From Flavobacteriaceae bacterium (GTDB lineage Bacteria > Bacteroidota > Bacteroidia > Flavobacteriales > Flavobacteriaceae), in NCBI GenBank assembly GCA_013003555.1, contig JABDIV010000025.1, positions 22,325-86,324 on the forward strand: a DNA stretch of 64,000 nt. The letters run 5' to 3'. The position numbers and the translations under genes are program-made. Positions within the stretch are counted from its first letter, which is position 1, and each line of letters opens with the position of its first letter. Below the pieces are notes generated by a model. It was not told the origin of the DNA and did no database searches. It saw only the letters and a program-made list of their open reading frames with translations. Below, one piece after another: positions 50,838 through 61,534 of this stretch.

Positions 50838-51462
50838 ACAGAAATATTATGTGGTATGGAAGGGACATAAACCGGGAATTTATTTGAGTTGGGAGGCGTG
50901 CCAGAAACAGATAAAGGCCTTTAAAGGTGCTCAATATATTTCATTTGATTCAGAGGAAGCAGCCAAAAAAGCATTTGGAAGAAATTACAAGGATTACATA
51001 TCAAAAAAGCCAAAAAAGAAATCCTTAACCAGAGAGCAGTTGCTCAAAATTGGTCAACCCAATACGAATTCTATCGCCGTTGATGCAGCTGTTGGTGGAA
51101 ATCCCGGAAAATTGGAATATCGCGGCGTTGATGTTAAAAGCGGCAAACAGATCTTTAAGCAAGGTCCGTTTGAATCGGGAACCAATAATGTTGGGGAATT
51201 TCTGGCCATTGTTCATGGTCTGGCCTGGTTAAAAAAGCGAAAATCTTCTCAAATTTTATATTCCGATTCGCGAACGGCAATAGGGTGGATCAAAAAGAAA
51301 CATTGCAATACCAAGTTAGAGAGAACCGCTTTGAATGAAGAACTTTTCGATTTGATTAAACGGGCCGAACACTGGTTGAAAATCAATTCATATTCCACCG
51401 TAATTGTTAAATGGGAGACCGCTGCCTGGGGTGAAATTCCTGCTGATTTCGGACGAAAATAA
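50824..51462 (+). CDS. Ribonuclease H1 with N-terminal viroplasmin-like domain
   Basis: KYYVVWKGHKPGIYLSWEACQKQIKAFKGAQYISF and RNase H ILYSDSRTAIGWIK; ATG at 50824. Confidence 0.92.
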   Translation: MAVNKQKYYVVWKGHKPGIYLSWEACQKQIKAFKGAQYISFDSEEAAKKAFGRNYKDYISKKPKKKSLTREQLLKIGQPNTNSIAVDAAVGGNPGKLEYRGVDVKSGKQIFKQGPFESGTNNVGEFLAIVHGLAWLKKRKSSQILYSDSRTAIGWIKKKHCNTKLERTALNEELFDLIKRAEHWLKINSYSTVIVKWETAAWGEIPADFGRK

Positions 51463-51477
51463 ATTAATGGATTCGTG

Positions 51478-51510
51478 AACACCGTATGCTTTCATGCGGG
51501 GGTTTTTTTA
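51478..51510 (+). terminator. Intrinsic terminator of the RNase H gene
   Basis: CCGTATG cttt CATGCGG followed by GGGTTTTTTT. Confidence 0.75.
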
Positions 51511-51512
51511 TG

Positions 51513-51520
51513 TAAGTTTG
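51513..51520 (+). promoter_or_regulatory. -7 box (TAAGTTTG) of the sugar kinase gene
   Basis: Exact TAnnTTTG just after the upstream terminator. Confidence 0.5.
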
Positions 51521-51542
51521 TACTGAATTCTTTACGGTCTAT

Positions 51543-52469
51543 ATGAGCAAATTACTTATTGTTGGAACTGTGGCATTTGATGCAATAGAAACACCATTCG
51601 GGCAAACCGACAAAATCCTTGGTGGTGCGGCCACGTTTATCGGTTTGGCGGCTTCTCAGTTTAAAGTTGAATCGGCTATTGTATCGGTCGTTGGAGGTGA
51701 TTTTCCAAAAGATTATCTCAGGCTATTGTCTGATCGCGAGATCGACATCTCAGGCATTGAGGTTATTGAATCGGGAAAAACATTTTTCTGGAGTGGTCGA
51801 TATCATAACGATATGAATACCAGAGACACATTATCTACAGAGTTGAATGTCTTAGCCAAATTTGATCCTAAGGTCCCTGTTGCATATAAGAATGCCGAAA
51901 TACTGATGCTGGGAAATCTGCATCCTAAAATACAAAAGCAGGTTCTAGACCAGATGGAAGTCAAACCAAAACTAACCATTCTTGATACAATGAATTTCTG
52001 GATGGAGCATTCGCTTGATGAATTACATCTCATCTTAAAAGAAGTCGATGTTATTACAATAAATGATGAAGAGGCCCGACAATTGACCCATGAGTATTCC
52101 TTAGTTGTTGCAGCCAGGAAAATCCATGAAATGGGGCCGCGTTATGTAGTGATTAAAAAGGGTGAACACGGTGCGCTGTTGTTCCATGATGAAAATGTGT
52201 TTTTCGCTCCAGCTTTACCGCTTGAGGAGGTCTTTGATCCCACCGGAGCAGGCGATACCTTTGCCGGAGGATTCGCAGGTTTTCTTGCAAAAACTTCTGA
52301 TCTAACATTTGAAAATATTAAAAACGCTGTAATATATGGTTCGACCATGGCTTCATTTTGTGTTGAGAAATTTGGGGCCGAGCGTATGCTTAACCTGACC
52401 GGAGACCAGGTTTATAAAAGACTGCAGCAATTTAAGAACCTGACACAGTTTGAAATAGAATTATCGTGA
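51543..52469 (+). CDS. PfkB family carbohydrate/nucleoside kinase
   Basis: ILGGAATFIGLAAS, FDPTGAGDTFAGGFAGFLA. Confidence 0.93.
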   Translation: MSKLLIVGTVAFDAIETPFGQTDKILGGAATFIGLAASQFKVESAIVSVVGGDFPKDYLRLLSDREIDISGIEVIESGKTFFWSGRYHNDMNTRDTLSTELNVLAKFDPKVPVAYKNAEILMLGNLHPKIQKQVLDQMEVKPKLTILDTMNFWMEHSLDELHLILKEVDVITINDEEARQLTHEYSLVVAARKIHEMGPRYVVIKKGEHGALLFHDENVFFAPALPLEEVFDPTGAGDTFAGGFAGFLAKTSDLTFENIKNAVIYGSTMASFCVEKFGAERMLNLTGDQVYKRLQQFKNLTQFEIELS

Positions 52470-52474
52470 TGAAG

Positions 52475-52497
52475 CGCGTCTATACAGACGCGTTTTT
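52475..52497 (+). terminator. Intrinsic terminator between kinase and PurF-like genes
   Basis: CGCGTCT atac AGACGCG TTTTTA. Confidence 0.75.
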
Positions 52498-52508
52498 AGA
52501 ATTATAAA

Positions 52509-54407
52509 ATGAGTGATTTCATAAAACACGAATGCGGGATTGCCCTAATCAGGTTGCTTAAACCATTGTCGTACTATAAAGAGAAGTATGGCAGTGCCTA
52601 TTACGGTATACATAAAATGTACCTGATGATGGAAAAGCAACATAACCGCGGCCAAGATGGTGCGGGTTTTGCCAGCATTAAATTAAATATGAGTCCGGGG
52701 GAACGCTACATCAGCCGTGTGCGCTCTATTCAGGCTCAGCCCATTCAGGATATTTTCTCGCAAATCAATTCTCGTATCTCTCAATCGCTAGCCGAACGTC
52801 CTGAAATCAAGGATGATGTCGAGCAGCAAAAGAAAGAAGTTCCTTATTTGGGAGAACTTTTATTGGGCCATGTGCGATACGGAACGTTTGGAAAAAACAG
52901 TGTTGAAAGCGTTCACCCATTCTTAAGGCAGAATAACTGGATGCATCGAAATTTGATCTTGGCAGGGAATTTCAATATGACCAATGTTAAGGAATTATTT
53001 AAAAACCTTGTTGATCTGGGGCAGCATCCTAAGGAATATACCGATACCATAACCATCATGGAAAAAATTGGTCATTTTCTGGATGATTCGGTTCTTAAAA
53101 TGTACAAAGACCTTAAAAAAGAAGGATATAGTAAAAGTGAGTGCTCACCGCTTATCGCCGAGCGACTGAAGGTTGCAAAAATTCTGAAGCGAGCTGCTAA
53201 GAACTGGGATGGCGGTTACGCCATGGCTGGTTTATTGGGACACGGTGATTCATTCGTCCTCAGAGATCCGGCGGGAATCCGTCCGGCCTATTATTACAAA
53301 GATGAGGAAATTGTGGTCGTTGCATCAGAGCGGCCGGTTATTCAGACGGTTTTTAATGTTCCCTTTGAAGATGTACATGAACTCGATCGGGGGCATGCTA
53401 TAATTACGAAGAAGTCCGGAGAAGTTAAAATTAAAAAGATTCTTAAACCGCTTGAGCGCAAAGCGTGCTCCTTTGAAAGAATTTATTTTTCCCGGGGCAG
53501 TGATGCCGAGATCTATCAGGAAAGGAAGCTTTTGGGTAAGCTTATTGTTCCGAGAGTACTTGAGTCTATTGACCATGATATTGAGAATTCTGTGTTTTCA
53601 TTTATACCTAATACGGCCGAAACATCTTTTTTCGGGATGATTGAAACCGTAGAAGCATATTTAAATGAAAAGAAAACCAAAGCTATTTTAAATGGAAAGC
53701 GCTCCCTTTCAGCTGCCAGGGTCAAGGAAATTTTATCGGTAAGACCTCGAATTGAAAAAATTGCAATCAAGGACGTCAAACTTAGAACTTTTATTACAGA
53801 AGACAGCAGTCGGGATGATTTGGTTGCTCATGTATATGACGTCACTTATGGCGTTGTAAGGCCAGAAGATAATTTAGTAATAATAGATGATAGTATCGTT
53901 CGCGGAACAACCTTGAAAAAGAGCATCCTCAAAATGATGGACCGCCTCAACCCTAAAAAAATCGTAGTGGTTTCATCGGCCCCTCAAATTCGATATCCCG
54001 ATTGTTATGGCATCGATATGGCGAATTTAGGAAGTCTTATCGCATTCAGGGCGGCGCTCGAATTATTGCGTGATCAAAACAAATATGGACTTGTTGATGA
54101 GGTATATGCTAAATGCAAATCACAGGTAAAGTTAAACGATAATAAGGTGAAGAACTATATCCGAGAAATTTACGATCAATTCACAGCCGATGAAATTTCA
54201 AAGAAGATTGCACAACTCTTAAGCAACAATGAGCTTGGAGCTGAAGTCGAAATCATTTTTCAAACCATTGAAAACCTTCATATGGCCTGTCCCCTGAATC
54301 TTGGAGATTGGTACTTCACCGGTCAATACCCTACTCCAGGTGGTAACCGGGTTGTCAACCAGGCATTTATCAATTTTTACGAAGGAAATCAGGGTAGACC
54401 ATATTAG
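52509..54407 (+). CDS. Amidophosphoribosyltransferase-like protein, long (632 aa) form
   Basis: N-terminal MSDFIKHECGIALI (class II amidotransferase Cys), QHNRGQDGAGFAS, PRPP site NLVIIDDSIVRGTTLKKSI. Confidence 0.88.
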   Translation: MSDFIKHECGIALIRLLKPLSYYKEKYGSAYYGIHKMYLMMEKQHNRGQDGAGFASIKLNMSPGERYISRVRSIQAQPIQDIFSQINSRISQSLAERPEIKDDVEQQKKEVPYLGELLLGHVRYGTFGKNSVESVHPFLRQNNWMHRNLILAGNFNMTNVKELFKNLVDLGQHPKEYTDTITIMEKIGHFLDDSVLKMYKDLKKEGYSKSECSPLIAERLKVAKILKRAAKNWDGGYAMAGLLGHGDSFVLRDPAGIRPAYYYKDEEIVVVASERPVIQTVFNVPFEDVHELDRGHAIITKKSGEVKIKKILKPLERKACSFERIYFSRGSDAEIYQERKLLGKLIVPRVLESIDHDIENSVFSFIPNTAETSFFGMIETVEAYLNEKKTKAILNGKRSLSAARVKEILSVRPRIEKIAIKDVKLRTFITEDSSRDDLVAHVYDVTYGVVRPEDNLVIIDDSIVRGTTLKKSILKMMDRLNPKKIVVVSSAPQIRYPDCYGIDMANLGSLIAFRAALELLRDQNKYGLVDEVYAKCKSQVKLNDNKVKNYIREIYDQFTADEISKKIAQLLSNNELGAEVEIIFQTIENLHMACPLNLGDWYFTGQYPTPGGNRVVNQAFINFYEGNQGRPY

Positions 54408-54521
54408 TCTTAATTTTCATTTTTTGTCAGTTTATCTATAAAATTTGCCGTTTTAACTAAAAAATGTGCATTTCATCTAATATTTATACCCAGTCAGATA
54501 AAAACCGCATACTTTAGTAGA

Positions 54522-54597
54522 ACCATAACATAAGTAGGTTAAGTTCATGGTAGATTTGGGGCAAAAAAAGGTGAACTCTTGTTCACCTTTTTTTATT
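54522..54597 (+). ncRNA. Putative small RNA, copy 1 of a tandem pair
   Basis: 45/46 identical to copy 2 over the 5' 46 nt; TACTTTAG box 12 nt upstream; terminator AAAAAAAGGTGAAC tctt GTTCACCTTTTTTT. Confidence 0.75.
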
Positions 54598-54746
54598 TGC
54601 TATTGCGAAATAACGATTTTACTCTCCTTTTTAAAAACCCATCTCAGTAATTTATCCAATTGATCTTCAAATGCACGTATTTAAACGCTTAGACTAATTT
54701 ATGAGTCGTTTGTCTAATAAATTTAAATGTTTAAAAGAAGCTACGT

Positions 54747-54754
54747 TATATTTG
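54747..54754 (+). promoter_or_regulatory. -7 box (TATATTTG) of putative sRNA copy 2
   Basis: Exact TAnnTTTG; same spacing to the conserved element as TACTTTAG (54510-54517) in copy 1. Confidence 0.6.
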
Positions 54755-54758
54755 TTTC

Positions 54759-54833
54759 ACCATAACATAAGTAGGTTAAGTTTATGGTAGATTTGGGGCA
54801 AAAAGGTGGACGCAAGTTCACCTTTTTATTTTT
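54759..54833 (+). ncRNA. Putative small RNA, copy 2 of a tandem pair
   Basis: ACCATAACATAAGTAGGTTAAGTTTATGGTAGATTTGGGGCAAAAA conserved; terminator AAAAAGGTGGAC gcaa GTTCACCTTTTT. Confidence 0.78.
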
Positions 54834-54851
54834 AAGGAACTATACGAAATA

Positions 54852-54880
54852 AAAAAGCCGATTCTTAGAATCGGCTTTTT
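54852..54880. terminator. Bidirectional intrinsic terminator
   Basis: AAAAAGCCGATTC tta GAATCGGCTTTTT. Confidence 0.88.
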
Positions 54881-54898
54881 GCATATTTGTACTTATTA

Positions 54899-55507
54899 TT
54901 ATTTACTCAAGGCATATCGTCTTTCTGCCTCATTCCAATTGATCACGTTAAAAAAGGCTTGAATATAATCAGGACGTCTGTTCTGATAATGGAGATAATA
55001 CGCATGTTCCCAGACATCAATTCCTAGAATGGGCGTTCCGCCGCATCCAACATCTGGCATTAGGGTATTGTCCTGGTTAGGGGTTGAGCAAACCTCAACG
55101 GCTCCACCTTTATGAACACATAACCAGGCCCATCCAGATCCGAAACGCGTTGCGGCTGCTTTGCTAAAGGCTTCCTTAAAGCCATCAAAGGAACCAAATG
55201 CGTTCATAACGGCATCACGCAATTCCCCCGAAAGGCGACCTTTATCTTCAGGGTTCATAATTTCCCAGAACAAGGCATGATTATAATATCCACCTCCATT
55301 ATTCCTGACGGCCATATTACTCATATCAAGGCCGGTTAATATATCTTCTATGCTCTTATTTTCTAGAGCAGTCCCTTCAATAGCAGCATTCAATTTAGTC
55401 GTATAACCGTTATGGTGTTTAGAATGATGTATTTCCATTGTCCGAGCATCGATGTATGGCTCGAGTGCATCATATGCATATTTTAATTTTGGTAATTCAA
55501 ATGCCAT
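54899..55507 (-). CDS. sodB: Superoxide dismutase Fe/Mn
   Basis: [59 protein letters not shown]. Confidence 0.97.
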   Translation of the reverse strand: MAFELPKLKYAYDALEPYIDARTMEIHHSKHHNGYTTKLNAAIEGTALENKSIEDILTGLDMSNMAVRNNGGGYYNHALFWEIMNPEDKGRLSGELRDAVMNAFGSFDGFKEAFSKAAATRFGSGWAWLCVHKGGAVEVCSTPNQDNTLMPDVGCGGTPILGIDVWEHAYYLHYQNRRPDYIQAFFNVINWNEAERRYALSK

Positions 55508-55543
55508 AATTTTTTATTTTATTCATTAATAAATTAATTCTTT

Positions 55544-55551
55544 CAAATTTA
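55544..55551 (-). promoter_or_regulatory. -7 box (TAAATTTG, minus strand) of sodB
   Basis: CAAATTTA on + strand, 37 nt upstream of the sodB ATG. Confidence 0.5.
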
Positions 55552-55623
55552 CGACAAAGGTTACAATACTATCAACAGAAGTTATTAAGAATACTTATTT
55601 TGCTATAAAATAAATTTAGAACC

Positions 55624-58600
55624 TTGAACACCTCCGAATTTCACATCTTCAATGCCTCAGCCGGGAGTGGAAAAACCTATTCATTGGTTCGGCTGTACCT
55701 AAATAGATTATTTTCATCCCCATTGCAAAATCCGTATCGTCGTATCCTTGCCATTACATTCACAAATAAGGCAGTTGGTGAGATGAAATCACGCATTTTA
55801 GAGGCCTTAAAAGCATTTTCCGCTCATGAAAATTCTAAGAACCCGAATGACTTGCTAAATCTAATTTGTGCCGATTTAAAAATTTCCGAAGCGGAACTCA
55901 AAAGATTATCACAAGAAAAATTAGACTCAATCCTCCACGATTATGCCGCTTTTGATGTGCTTACTATCGATAAATTCAATCAGAAACTTATTCGAACCTT
56001 TTCGAGGGATTTAAAGTTGAATTCTGATTTTTCTGTTGAATTGGAAACCGAGGAAGTTTTGTCAAAGGCCGTCGATCAATTGATTTCAAAAGCAGGTTCA
56101 GATAAACTATTGACCGGTGTACTAGTAGATTTTGCTCTTGAGAAAACCGAAGATGATAAAAGTTATAACCTGGCATATGATTTCAACCGTATCGCCAAAC
56201 TGCTTATTAACGAGAATCATTTCCGGCATCTTAAAGAGTTAGAAGGTAAATCATTAAAGAACTTTTCTGATCTAAAAAAACTATTGAACAAAAGGATTAA
56301 AAAGATTGAGGTAAAAATTTCCGAAGACTCTGGCAAGATCCTGAAACTAATTGCAGATCACGATATTGATCACAACGATTTTAAAGGGCCAGGTGGGAGT
56401 GTCCCAACATATTTTAAAAAGCTGCAGGATAGGCATTATAAAATAAACTTTGATCGGGTCTGGATGGAAGCGATTGAAACCGACACCCTATATCCAAAAT
56501 CTCTGAGTCCTGAAAAAGGTGAGCAGATCGACTCGATTCAACGGGATATTGCTCTGGTATTTAATAAAACCAGAAGAGCGTTCCATGAACGAAAACTCCT
56601 TAAATCAATGCATAAGAATTTAATACCGGTCTCGGTATTGAATCTCATTTATCAAGAGGTAGAGCTAATTAAATCGGAAGAGAATCTCGTATTGATATCA
56701 GAATTCAATTCCATGGTTTCTGAACATCTGAGAAATCAGCCGGCAGCATTTATCTATGAACGAATCGGTGAAAAGTATAAGCATTTTTTTATCGATGAAT
56801 TCCAGGATACTTCAGTTTTACAATGGGAAAACCTCATTCCTCTAATCGATAATGCACTTTCTGGCGAAAATGCAACGGCCACCTTAGTAGGGGATGCTAA
56901 ACAGGCTATATACCGATGGCGGGGTGGTCGTGCAGAACAATTCATCAAACTGTTCGAAAAGGAAGACAACCCCTTTCAAATTAATCCTGCCATACATAAT
57001 TTAGAATTCAATTACAGGAGCCACAAAGACATCGTTGAATTCAACAATGACTTTTTCCAGCATCTGTCCGACACCCTTTTTAATAGTTCAATTTATCGGT
57101 CGGTTTATTCCAATTGTAATCAGATTGCAAAGAGCGATCTGCCCGGATACGTACATCTTTCATTTCTTGAATATGAAAAAGCTGCCGATTCTCATCCGCT
57201 CTATGGCCAGGTTGTTGCAGAGACGATAAATGAGTGCCTGATTGATGGATTTAAACTGCGAGACATTTGCATACTGACCCGAACAAGAGAACAAGGCATT
57301 CATGTCGCTTCCTATTTAAGCGAAAACACCACATATAATTTCGTTTCATCAGAAAGTCTGTTATTGATAAATTCATCCAAGGTCCGATTTGTGATCGATC
57401 TTTTAGAATTATTGAATGACACTTCAAATCTTGAAGTGAAGTTCGAGGTATTGTATTTTCTTTCGGGCCTATTGGTTAAAGAAGACAATCGCCATGAATT
57501 CATTTCTCAAAATATCAGCCTTGACATGAACATGATATTTGAGAACCTTAGACCTCTTGGTGTTGAATTCAGTTTCTCTGAAGTCATGAATCTCCCGCTT
57601 TATGAAGCCCTTGAATATATCCTCTATGAATTTTCGCTTATAAAGGAATCGGATACCTACCTTCAGGCCTTACTCGATGAAGCCTATGATTTTGCATCCA
57701 GCAAACCAAAATCAAAATCTGGTTTTGTCGATCATTTTAGGTCAAGAGCTCAGAAACTTAGTATAAAATTCCCATCTGAAGTCAATGCCATTCAAATCAT
57801 GACAATCCATAAAGCAAAAGGGCTTGAGTTCCCTATAGTAATTCTCCCTTACGCTGACCTCGAATTGTACCGTGAAAAAGATGCTAAGGCCTGGTATCCT
57901 GTCGACCCGTTAGAGTATGATGGTTTTGACCGGGTATATGTCGATTTTAGTAAATACTTGTCTGAGCTCGATGATACTGGTCAAGCTATTTATAATTCGC
58001 GCAGGATGGAAATGGAGCTCGATACCATAAATTTACTGTACGTCGCCTTTACGCGACCGATTGAACAATTGCACATCATCTGCAAAAAGCGGATAAATTC
58101 GAAAGGAGAGGCGTCTAATACTTCGACAGCTGGCCTATTGATCAGGTATTTAAAAGGTAACGGGATTTGGAATGATCACACATTGGAATATTCCTTTGGA
58201 AAGAGACAAGGTGCGAGATCCCATACCGATGAAAAGCATCATACGCTTGAGCAGGGTGATTTTGCGATTAACCCGAAAAAAAATCTTGCGCTGTCTATTT
58301 CAACCCGTGCAGGATCTCTATGGGATTCAAGACAGGAGAAGGCTATTGAAAAAGGTAATCTCATTCATGATATCATGGCAACGATCAAAACGAATTTTGA
58401 TGTCGAACCAGCCCTGGATCACAACCTACGAACCGGGGCCCTGTCAGGAGAACAGGCGAGCGACTTAAAATTATCCATTGATCAAATCATTACACATCCA
58501 TTAATAAAGGACTATTATACCGATCGTTATTCCATTTATAACGAGCGTCAAATAATTACTTCGAAGGGTAAACTTTTGCGTCCTGATCGGGTGGCAATTT

Positions 58601-58767
58601 CTTTTAAAGATGACGTAACTATCATCGATTATAAAACGGGCTCTGAAAATGAAGAGCATGTAAAACAAATCGTGGAATACTCTGAAGCTATTGAAGAAAT
58701 GGGGCTATTGGTAGAGCATCGTTATTTGGTTTATATTGATACGGCTATTCAGGTAAAAGAAGTTTAA
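55624..58767 (+). CDS. UvrD/AddA-like helicase-nuclease
   Basis: [22 protein letters not shown]-loop right after a TTG start; [39 protein letters not shown]-terminal nuclease motif VTIIDYKTG. Confidence 0.93.
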   Translation: MNTSEFHIFNASAGSGKTYSLVRLYLNRLFSSPLQNPYRRILAITFTNKAVGEMKSRILEALKAFSAHENSKNPNDLLNLICADLKISEAELKRLSQEKLDSILHDYAAFDVLTIDKFNQKLIRTFSRDLKLNSDFSVELETEEVLSKAVDQLISKAGSDKLLTGVLVDFALEKTEDDKSYNLAYDFNRIAKLLINENHFRHLKELEGKSLKNFSDLKKLLNKRIKKIEVKISEDSGKILKLIADHDIDHNDFKGPGGSVPTYFKKLQDRHYKINFDRVWMEAIETDTLYPKSLSPEKGEQIDSIQRDIALVFNKTRRAFHERKLLKSMHKNLIPVSVLNLIYQEVELIKSEENLVLISEFNSMVSEHLRNQPAAFIYERIGEKYKHFFIDEFQDTSVLQWENLIPLIDNALSGENATATLVGDAKQAIYRWRGGRAEQFIKLFEKEDNPFQINPAIHNLEFNYRSHKDIVEFNNDFFQHLSDTLFNSSIYRSVYSNCNQIAKSDLPGYVHLSFLEYEKAADSHPLYGQVVAETINECLIDGFKLRDICILTRTREQGIHVASYLSENTTYNFVSSESLLLINSSKVRFVIDLLELLNDTSNLEVKFEVLYFLSGLLVKEDNRHEFISQNISLDMNMIFENLRPLGVEFSFSEVMNLPLYEALEYILYEFSLIKESDTYLQALLDEAYDFASSKPKSKSGFVDHFRSRAQKLSIKFPSEVNAIQIMTIHKAKGLEFPIVILPYADLELYREKDAKAWYPVDPLEYDGFDRVYVDFSKYLSELDDTGQAIYNSRRMEMELDTINLLYVAFTRPIEQLHIICKKRINSKGEASNTSTAGLLIRYLKGNGIWNDHTLEYSFGKRQGARSHTDEKHHTLEQGDFAINPKKNLALSISTRAGSLWDSRQEKAIEKGNLIHDIMATIKTNFDVEPALDHNLRTGALSGEQASDLKLSIDQIITHPLIKDYYTDRYSIYNERQIITSKGKLLRPDRVAISFKDDVTIIDYKTGSENEEHVKQIVEYSEAIEEMGLLVEHRYLVYIDTAIQVKEV

Positions 58768-58772
58768 CTTTG
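58765..58772 (+). promoter_or_regulatory. -7 box (TAACTTTG) of kbl overlapping the AddA-like stop codon
   Basis: Exact TAnnTTTG, 14 nt before the kbl ATG. Confidence 0.45.
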
Positions 58773-58786
58773 CAATAAAATTAGAT

Positions 58787-59980
58787 ATGTACGGCAATTT
58801 AAAAGAACATTTGCAGGATGAATTAGTAACGATTAAAGAAAGTGGGCTATTCAAAGAAGAGCGGATAATAACGTCTCAGCAAGGTGCCGAAATAACATTA
58901 AACACAGGAAAAACAGTGTTGAATTTTTGTGCCAATAATTATCTGGGTTTATCATCGCATCCCGATGTCATCCGGGCTGCTAAAAATACTCTCGATAGTC
59001 ATGGTTTTGGTATGTCGAGTGTCAGGTTCATATGCGGAACTCAGGACATCCATAAAGAGCTGGAAGCAAAGATCGCGGAATTTTACGGCACGGAAGACAC
59101 CATATTATATGCAGCGGCCTTCGATGCCAACGGGGGTGTTTTTGAGCCTTTATTTGGAAAAGAGGACGCTATTATTTCCGATGCCCTGAATCATGCTTCC
59201 ATTATAGATGGTGTTCGCTTGTGTAAAGCAGCACGGTATCGATATGCGAATAATGATATGGAGGACCTTGAAAAGCAATTACAGGAAGCAAGTAATAATG
59301 GAGCGCGGTTTAAGATCATTGTTACCGATGGTGTTTTCTCCATGGATGGTATCGTTGCATCTCTTGATAAAATATGTGATCTGGCTGATAAATATGACGC
59401 CCTTGTAATGATTGATGAATGTCATGCTACCGGGTTTATCGGACAAACCGGCCGAGGCACCCTTGAAGAAAAAGACGTTATGGATCGCATCGACATTATT
59501 ACCGGAACTTTAGGAAAGGCTCTGGGAGGCGCTATGGGAGGTTACACCACAGGGAAACGTGAAATAATTGAAATGTTACGACAGCGGTCACGACCATATT
59601 TATTTTCCAATTCATTGGCTCCTGCCATTGTTGGTGCATCGATTAAAGTCTTTGATTTACTTGCCAACGATACAAGCTTGAGGGATAAATTAGAATGGAA
59701 TACAAATTATTTCAAGTCCGGCGTAAAGGCAGCCGGGTTTGATGTGATCGACGGCGATTCCGCCATTGTTCCCGTAATGCTTTACGATGCTAAATTATCA
59801 CAAACTATGGCGAACATGTTGCTCGAAGAAGGCATTTACGTTATTGGATTTTTCTTCCCGGTCGTACCCAAAGAAAAGGCCCGTATTAGGGTGCAACTCT
59901 CGGCTGCGCACGAAAAAGAACATCTCGATAAGGCAATCGCTGCCTTCATCAAAGTTGGTAAAGCACTTGAAATCGTTTAG
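58787..59980 (+). CDS. kbl: Glycine C-acetyltransferase (2-amino-3-ketobutyrate CoA ligase)
   Basis: [69 protein letters not shown]. Confidence 0.95.
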   Translation: MYGNLKEHLQDELVTIKESGLFKEERIITSQQGAEITLNTGKTVLNFCANNYLGLSSHPDVIRAAKNTLDSHGFGMSSVRFICGTQDIHKELEAKIAEFYGTEDTILYAAAFDANGGVFEPLFGKEDAIISDALNHASIIDGVRLCKAARYRYANNDMEDLEKQLQEASNNGARFKIIVTDGVFSMDGIVASLDKICDLADKYDALVMIDECHATGFIGQTGRGTLEEKDVMDRIDIITGTLGKALGGAMGGYTTGKREIIEMLRQRSRPYLFSNSLAPAIVGASIKVFDLLANDTSLRDKLEWNTNYFKSGVKAAGFDVIDGDSAIVPVMLYDAKLSQTMANMLLEEGIYVIGFFFPVVPKEKARIRVQLSAAHEKEHLDKAIAAFIKVGKALEIV

Positions 59981-60028
59981 AAAGCCTTTAAACCGTACAA
60001 TTTATCTATGAAAAAAGTAATATTTTTC

Positions 60029-60069
60029 TATATTTGTCTTTGTTAATAACATTTAACAACTTACTTTTG
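60029..60069 (+). promoter_or_regulatory. Two tandem -7 boxes upstream of the OmpA-like gene
   Basis: TATATTTG 60029-60036 and TACTTTTG 60062-60069. Confidence 0.4.
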
Positions 60070-60104
60070 CTTACAATTAACACTTAAAAATTAAATTATT
60101 TAAT

Positions 60105-61466
60105 ATGAAAAATCTTAGCAGATTAATGTTCGTATTGTTGTTATTAATTGGTTTTAACAACGTTAACGCACAAGACGAAAATAACCCTTGGGCTATATCC
60201 GTTGGGTTTAACGCGGTGGACGTTTATCCGGTAGGTGAAAATCTTCCTCAGGGAGACTATTTCGATGAATACTTTAACGTAACTGACCATTGGAATATTT
60301 TACCTGTATTATCAACGTTTACTGTTTCTCGATATCTCGGTGATAATTTCTCACTCGGTGTAACCGGTGCTATCAATAGAATCGAAAAATTTGGTAGTGT
60401 GGCTGTGAGTGACTTTACTTATTTCTCAGCTGACGGTACCATTACTTATGATGTAGGTAATGCGCTAAATACCGGCCGAATCGATCCTTATATCGGTGTA
60501 GGAGGGGGTTATACCTGGGTTGATGCAATCGGCGCAGGAACACTTAATGGATCACTTGGAATCAATTTCTGGTTAAGTGAGCAATTTGGTGTTACCGCAC
60601 AATCAACTTACAAGCACTCTTTTGAAAATTATCTGACTAAGCATTTTCAACACTCTCTGGGAGTTTCATTTACCTTTGGTGGTAAAGATACCGATGGAGA
60701 TGGTATATACGATAAAGACGATGCATGTCCTGAAGTTGCTGGATTGGAAGCTTTCAACGGTTGTCCTGACAGTGACGGTGACGGCATCCAGGATAGCGAA
60801 GATGCATGCCCGAATGAAGCTGGTTTAGCCGATTTCAACGGATGTCCGGATAGCGACGGCGACGGTGTTGCCGATCCTAACGACAACTGTCCAAATACAC
60901 CAGGTGTTGCCGCTTTAGGCGGATGTCCTGATGCAGATGGTGATGGTATTGCCGATGGTGACGACCAATGTCCTAACGAAGCTGGTCCTTCAGCAAACAA
61001 CGGATGCCCATGGCCTGATGGTGATGGCGACGGTGTACTTGACAAGGACGATATGTGTCCGGACAAAGTAGGTACTGTAGCCAATAACGGTTGCCCTGAG
61101 GTAACTGCAGCTGTTGCAAAAACATTGAACGATTACGCAAAAACTATTCTGTTTGATACCGGCAAAACAACAATTAAATTCGAATCTGCTGAAATTCTTT
61201 CTAATATCGCAGGTATCCTTAAAGAATATTCATATTCTAAATTTAACATTGACGGTCATACCGATAGTGTTGGTAGTGAAGCAACCAACCAAAAATTATC
61301 TGAGGGTCGTGCCCAGGCGGTAGTTGATTGGTTAGTGGAAAACGGGATTTCGAGAGATCGATTGAGTGCTCGTGGATTTGGAGAGTCTAATCCAATTATG
61401 GATAATAGAACAAGAGACGGTAGAGCACGTAACCGTCGTGTTGAGATCAACCTGATCAAAAACTAA
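60105..61466 (+). CDS. OmpA family protein with thrombospondin type 3 repeats
   Basis: Signal peptide, beta-barrel, five DxDGDGxxDxxDxCP repeats (about 60690-61095), OmpA domain [26 protein letters not shown]. Confidence 0.95.
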   Translation: MKNLSRLMFVLLLLIGFNNVNAQDENNPWAISVGFNAVDVYPVGENLPQGDYFDEYFNVTDHWNILPVLSTFTVSRYLGDNFSLGVTGAINRIEKFGSVAVSDFTYFSADGTITYDVGNALNTGRIDPYIGVGGGYTWVDAIGAGTLNGSLGINFWLSEQFGVTAQSTYKHSFENYLTKHFQHSLGVSFTFGGKDTDGDGIYDKDDACPEVAGLEAFNGCPDSDGDGIQDSEDACPNEAGLADFNGCPDSDGDGVADPNDNCPNTPGVAALGGCPDADGDGIADGDDQCPNEAGPSANNGCPWPDGDGDGVLDKDDMCPDKVGTVANNGCPEVTAAVAKTLNDYAKTILFDTGKTTIKFESAEILSNIAGILKEYSYSKFNIDGHTDSVGSEATNQKLSEGRAQAVVDWLVENGISRDRLSARGFGESNPIMDNRTRDGRARNRRVEINLIKN

Positions 61467-61492
61467 GAAAACATATTACAAGCATAAGTTTT

Positions 61493-61524
61493 AAAAAACG
61501 CCTCGGAAATCCGAGGCGTTTTTT
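61493..61524 (+). terminator. Intrinsic terminator of the OmpA-like gene
   Basis: AAAAAACGCCTCGG aaat CCGAGGCGTTTTTT. Confidence 0.9.
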
Positions 61525-61534
61525 ATTTTTACCT

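Noticed and set aside
54689-54717. TTAGAC...GTCTAA inverted repeat between the sRNA copies
   Set aside because: Only 6 bp with a 17-bp spacer in AT-rich sequence; no counterpart in copy 1
54546-54827. Short ORFs starting MVDLGQK in both sRNA copies
   Set aside because: The frames diverge after the 2-nt length difference in the terminator A-run (MVDLGQKKVNSCSPFF... versus MVDLGQKGGRKFTFLF...), so conservation does not follow the reading frame
60647-61084. 145-aa minus-strand ORF in the OmpA gene
   Set aside because: Antisense to the repetitive GC-richer thrombospondin type 3 repeats; composition (P/S-rich repeats) is a shadow of the real coding strand
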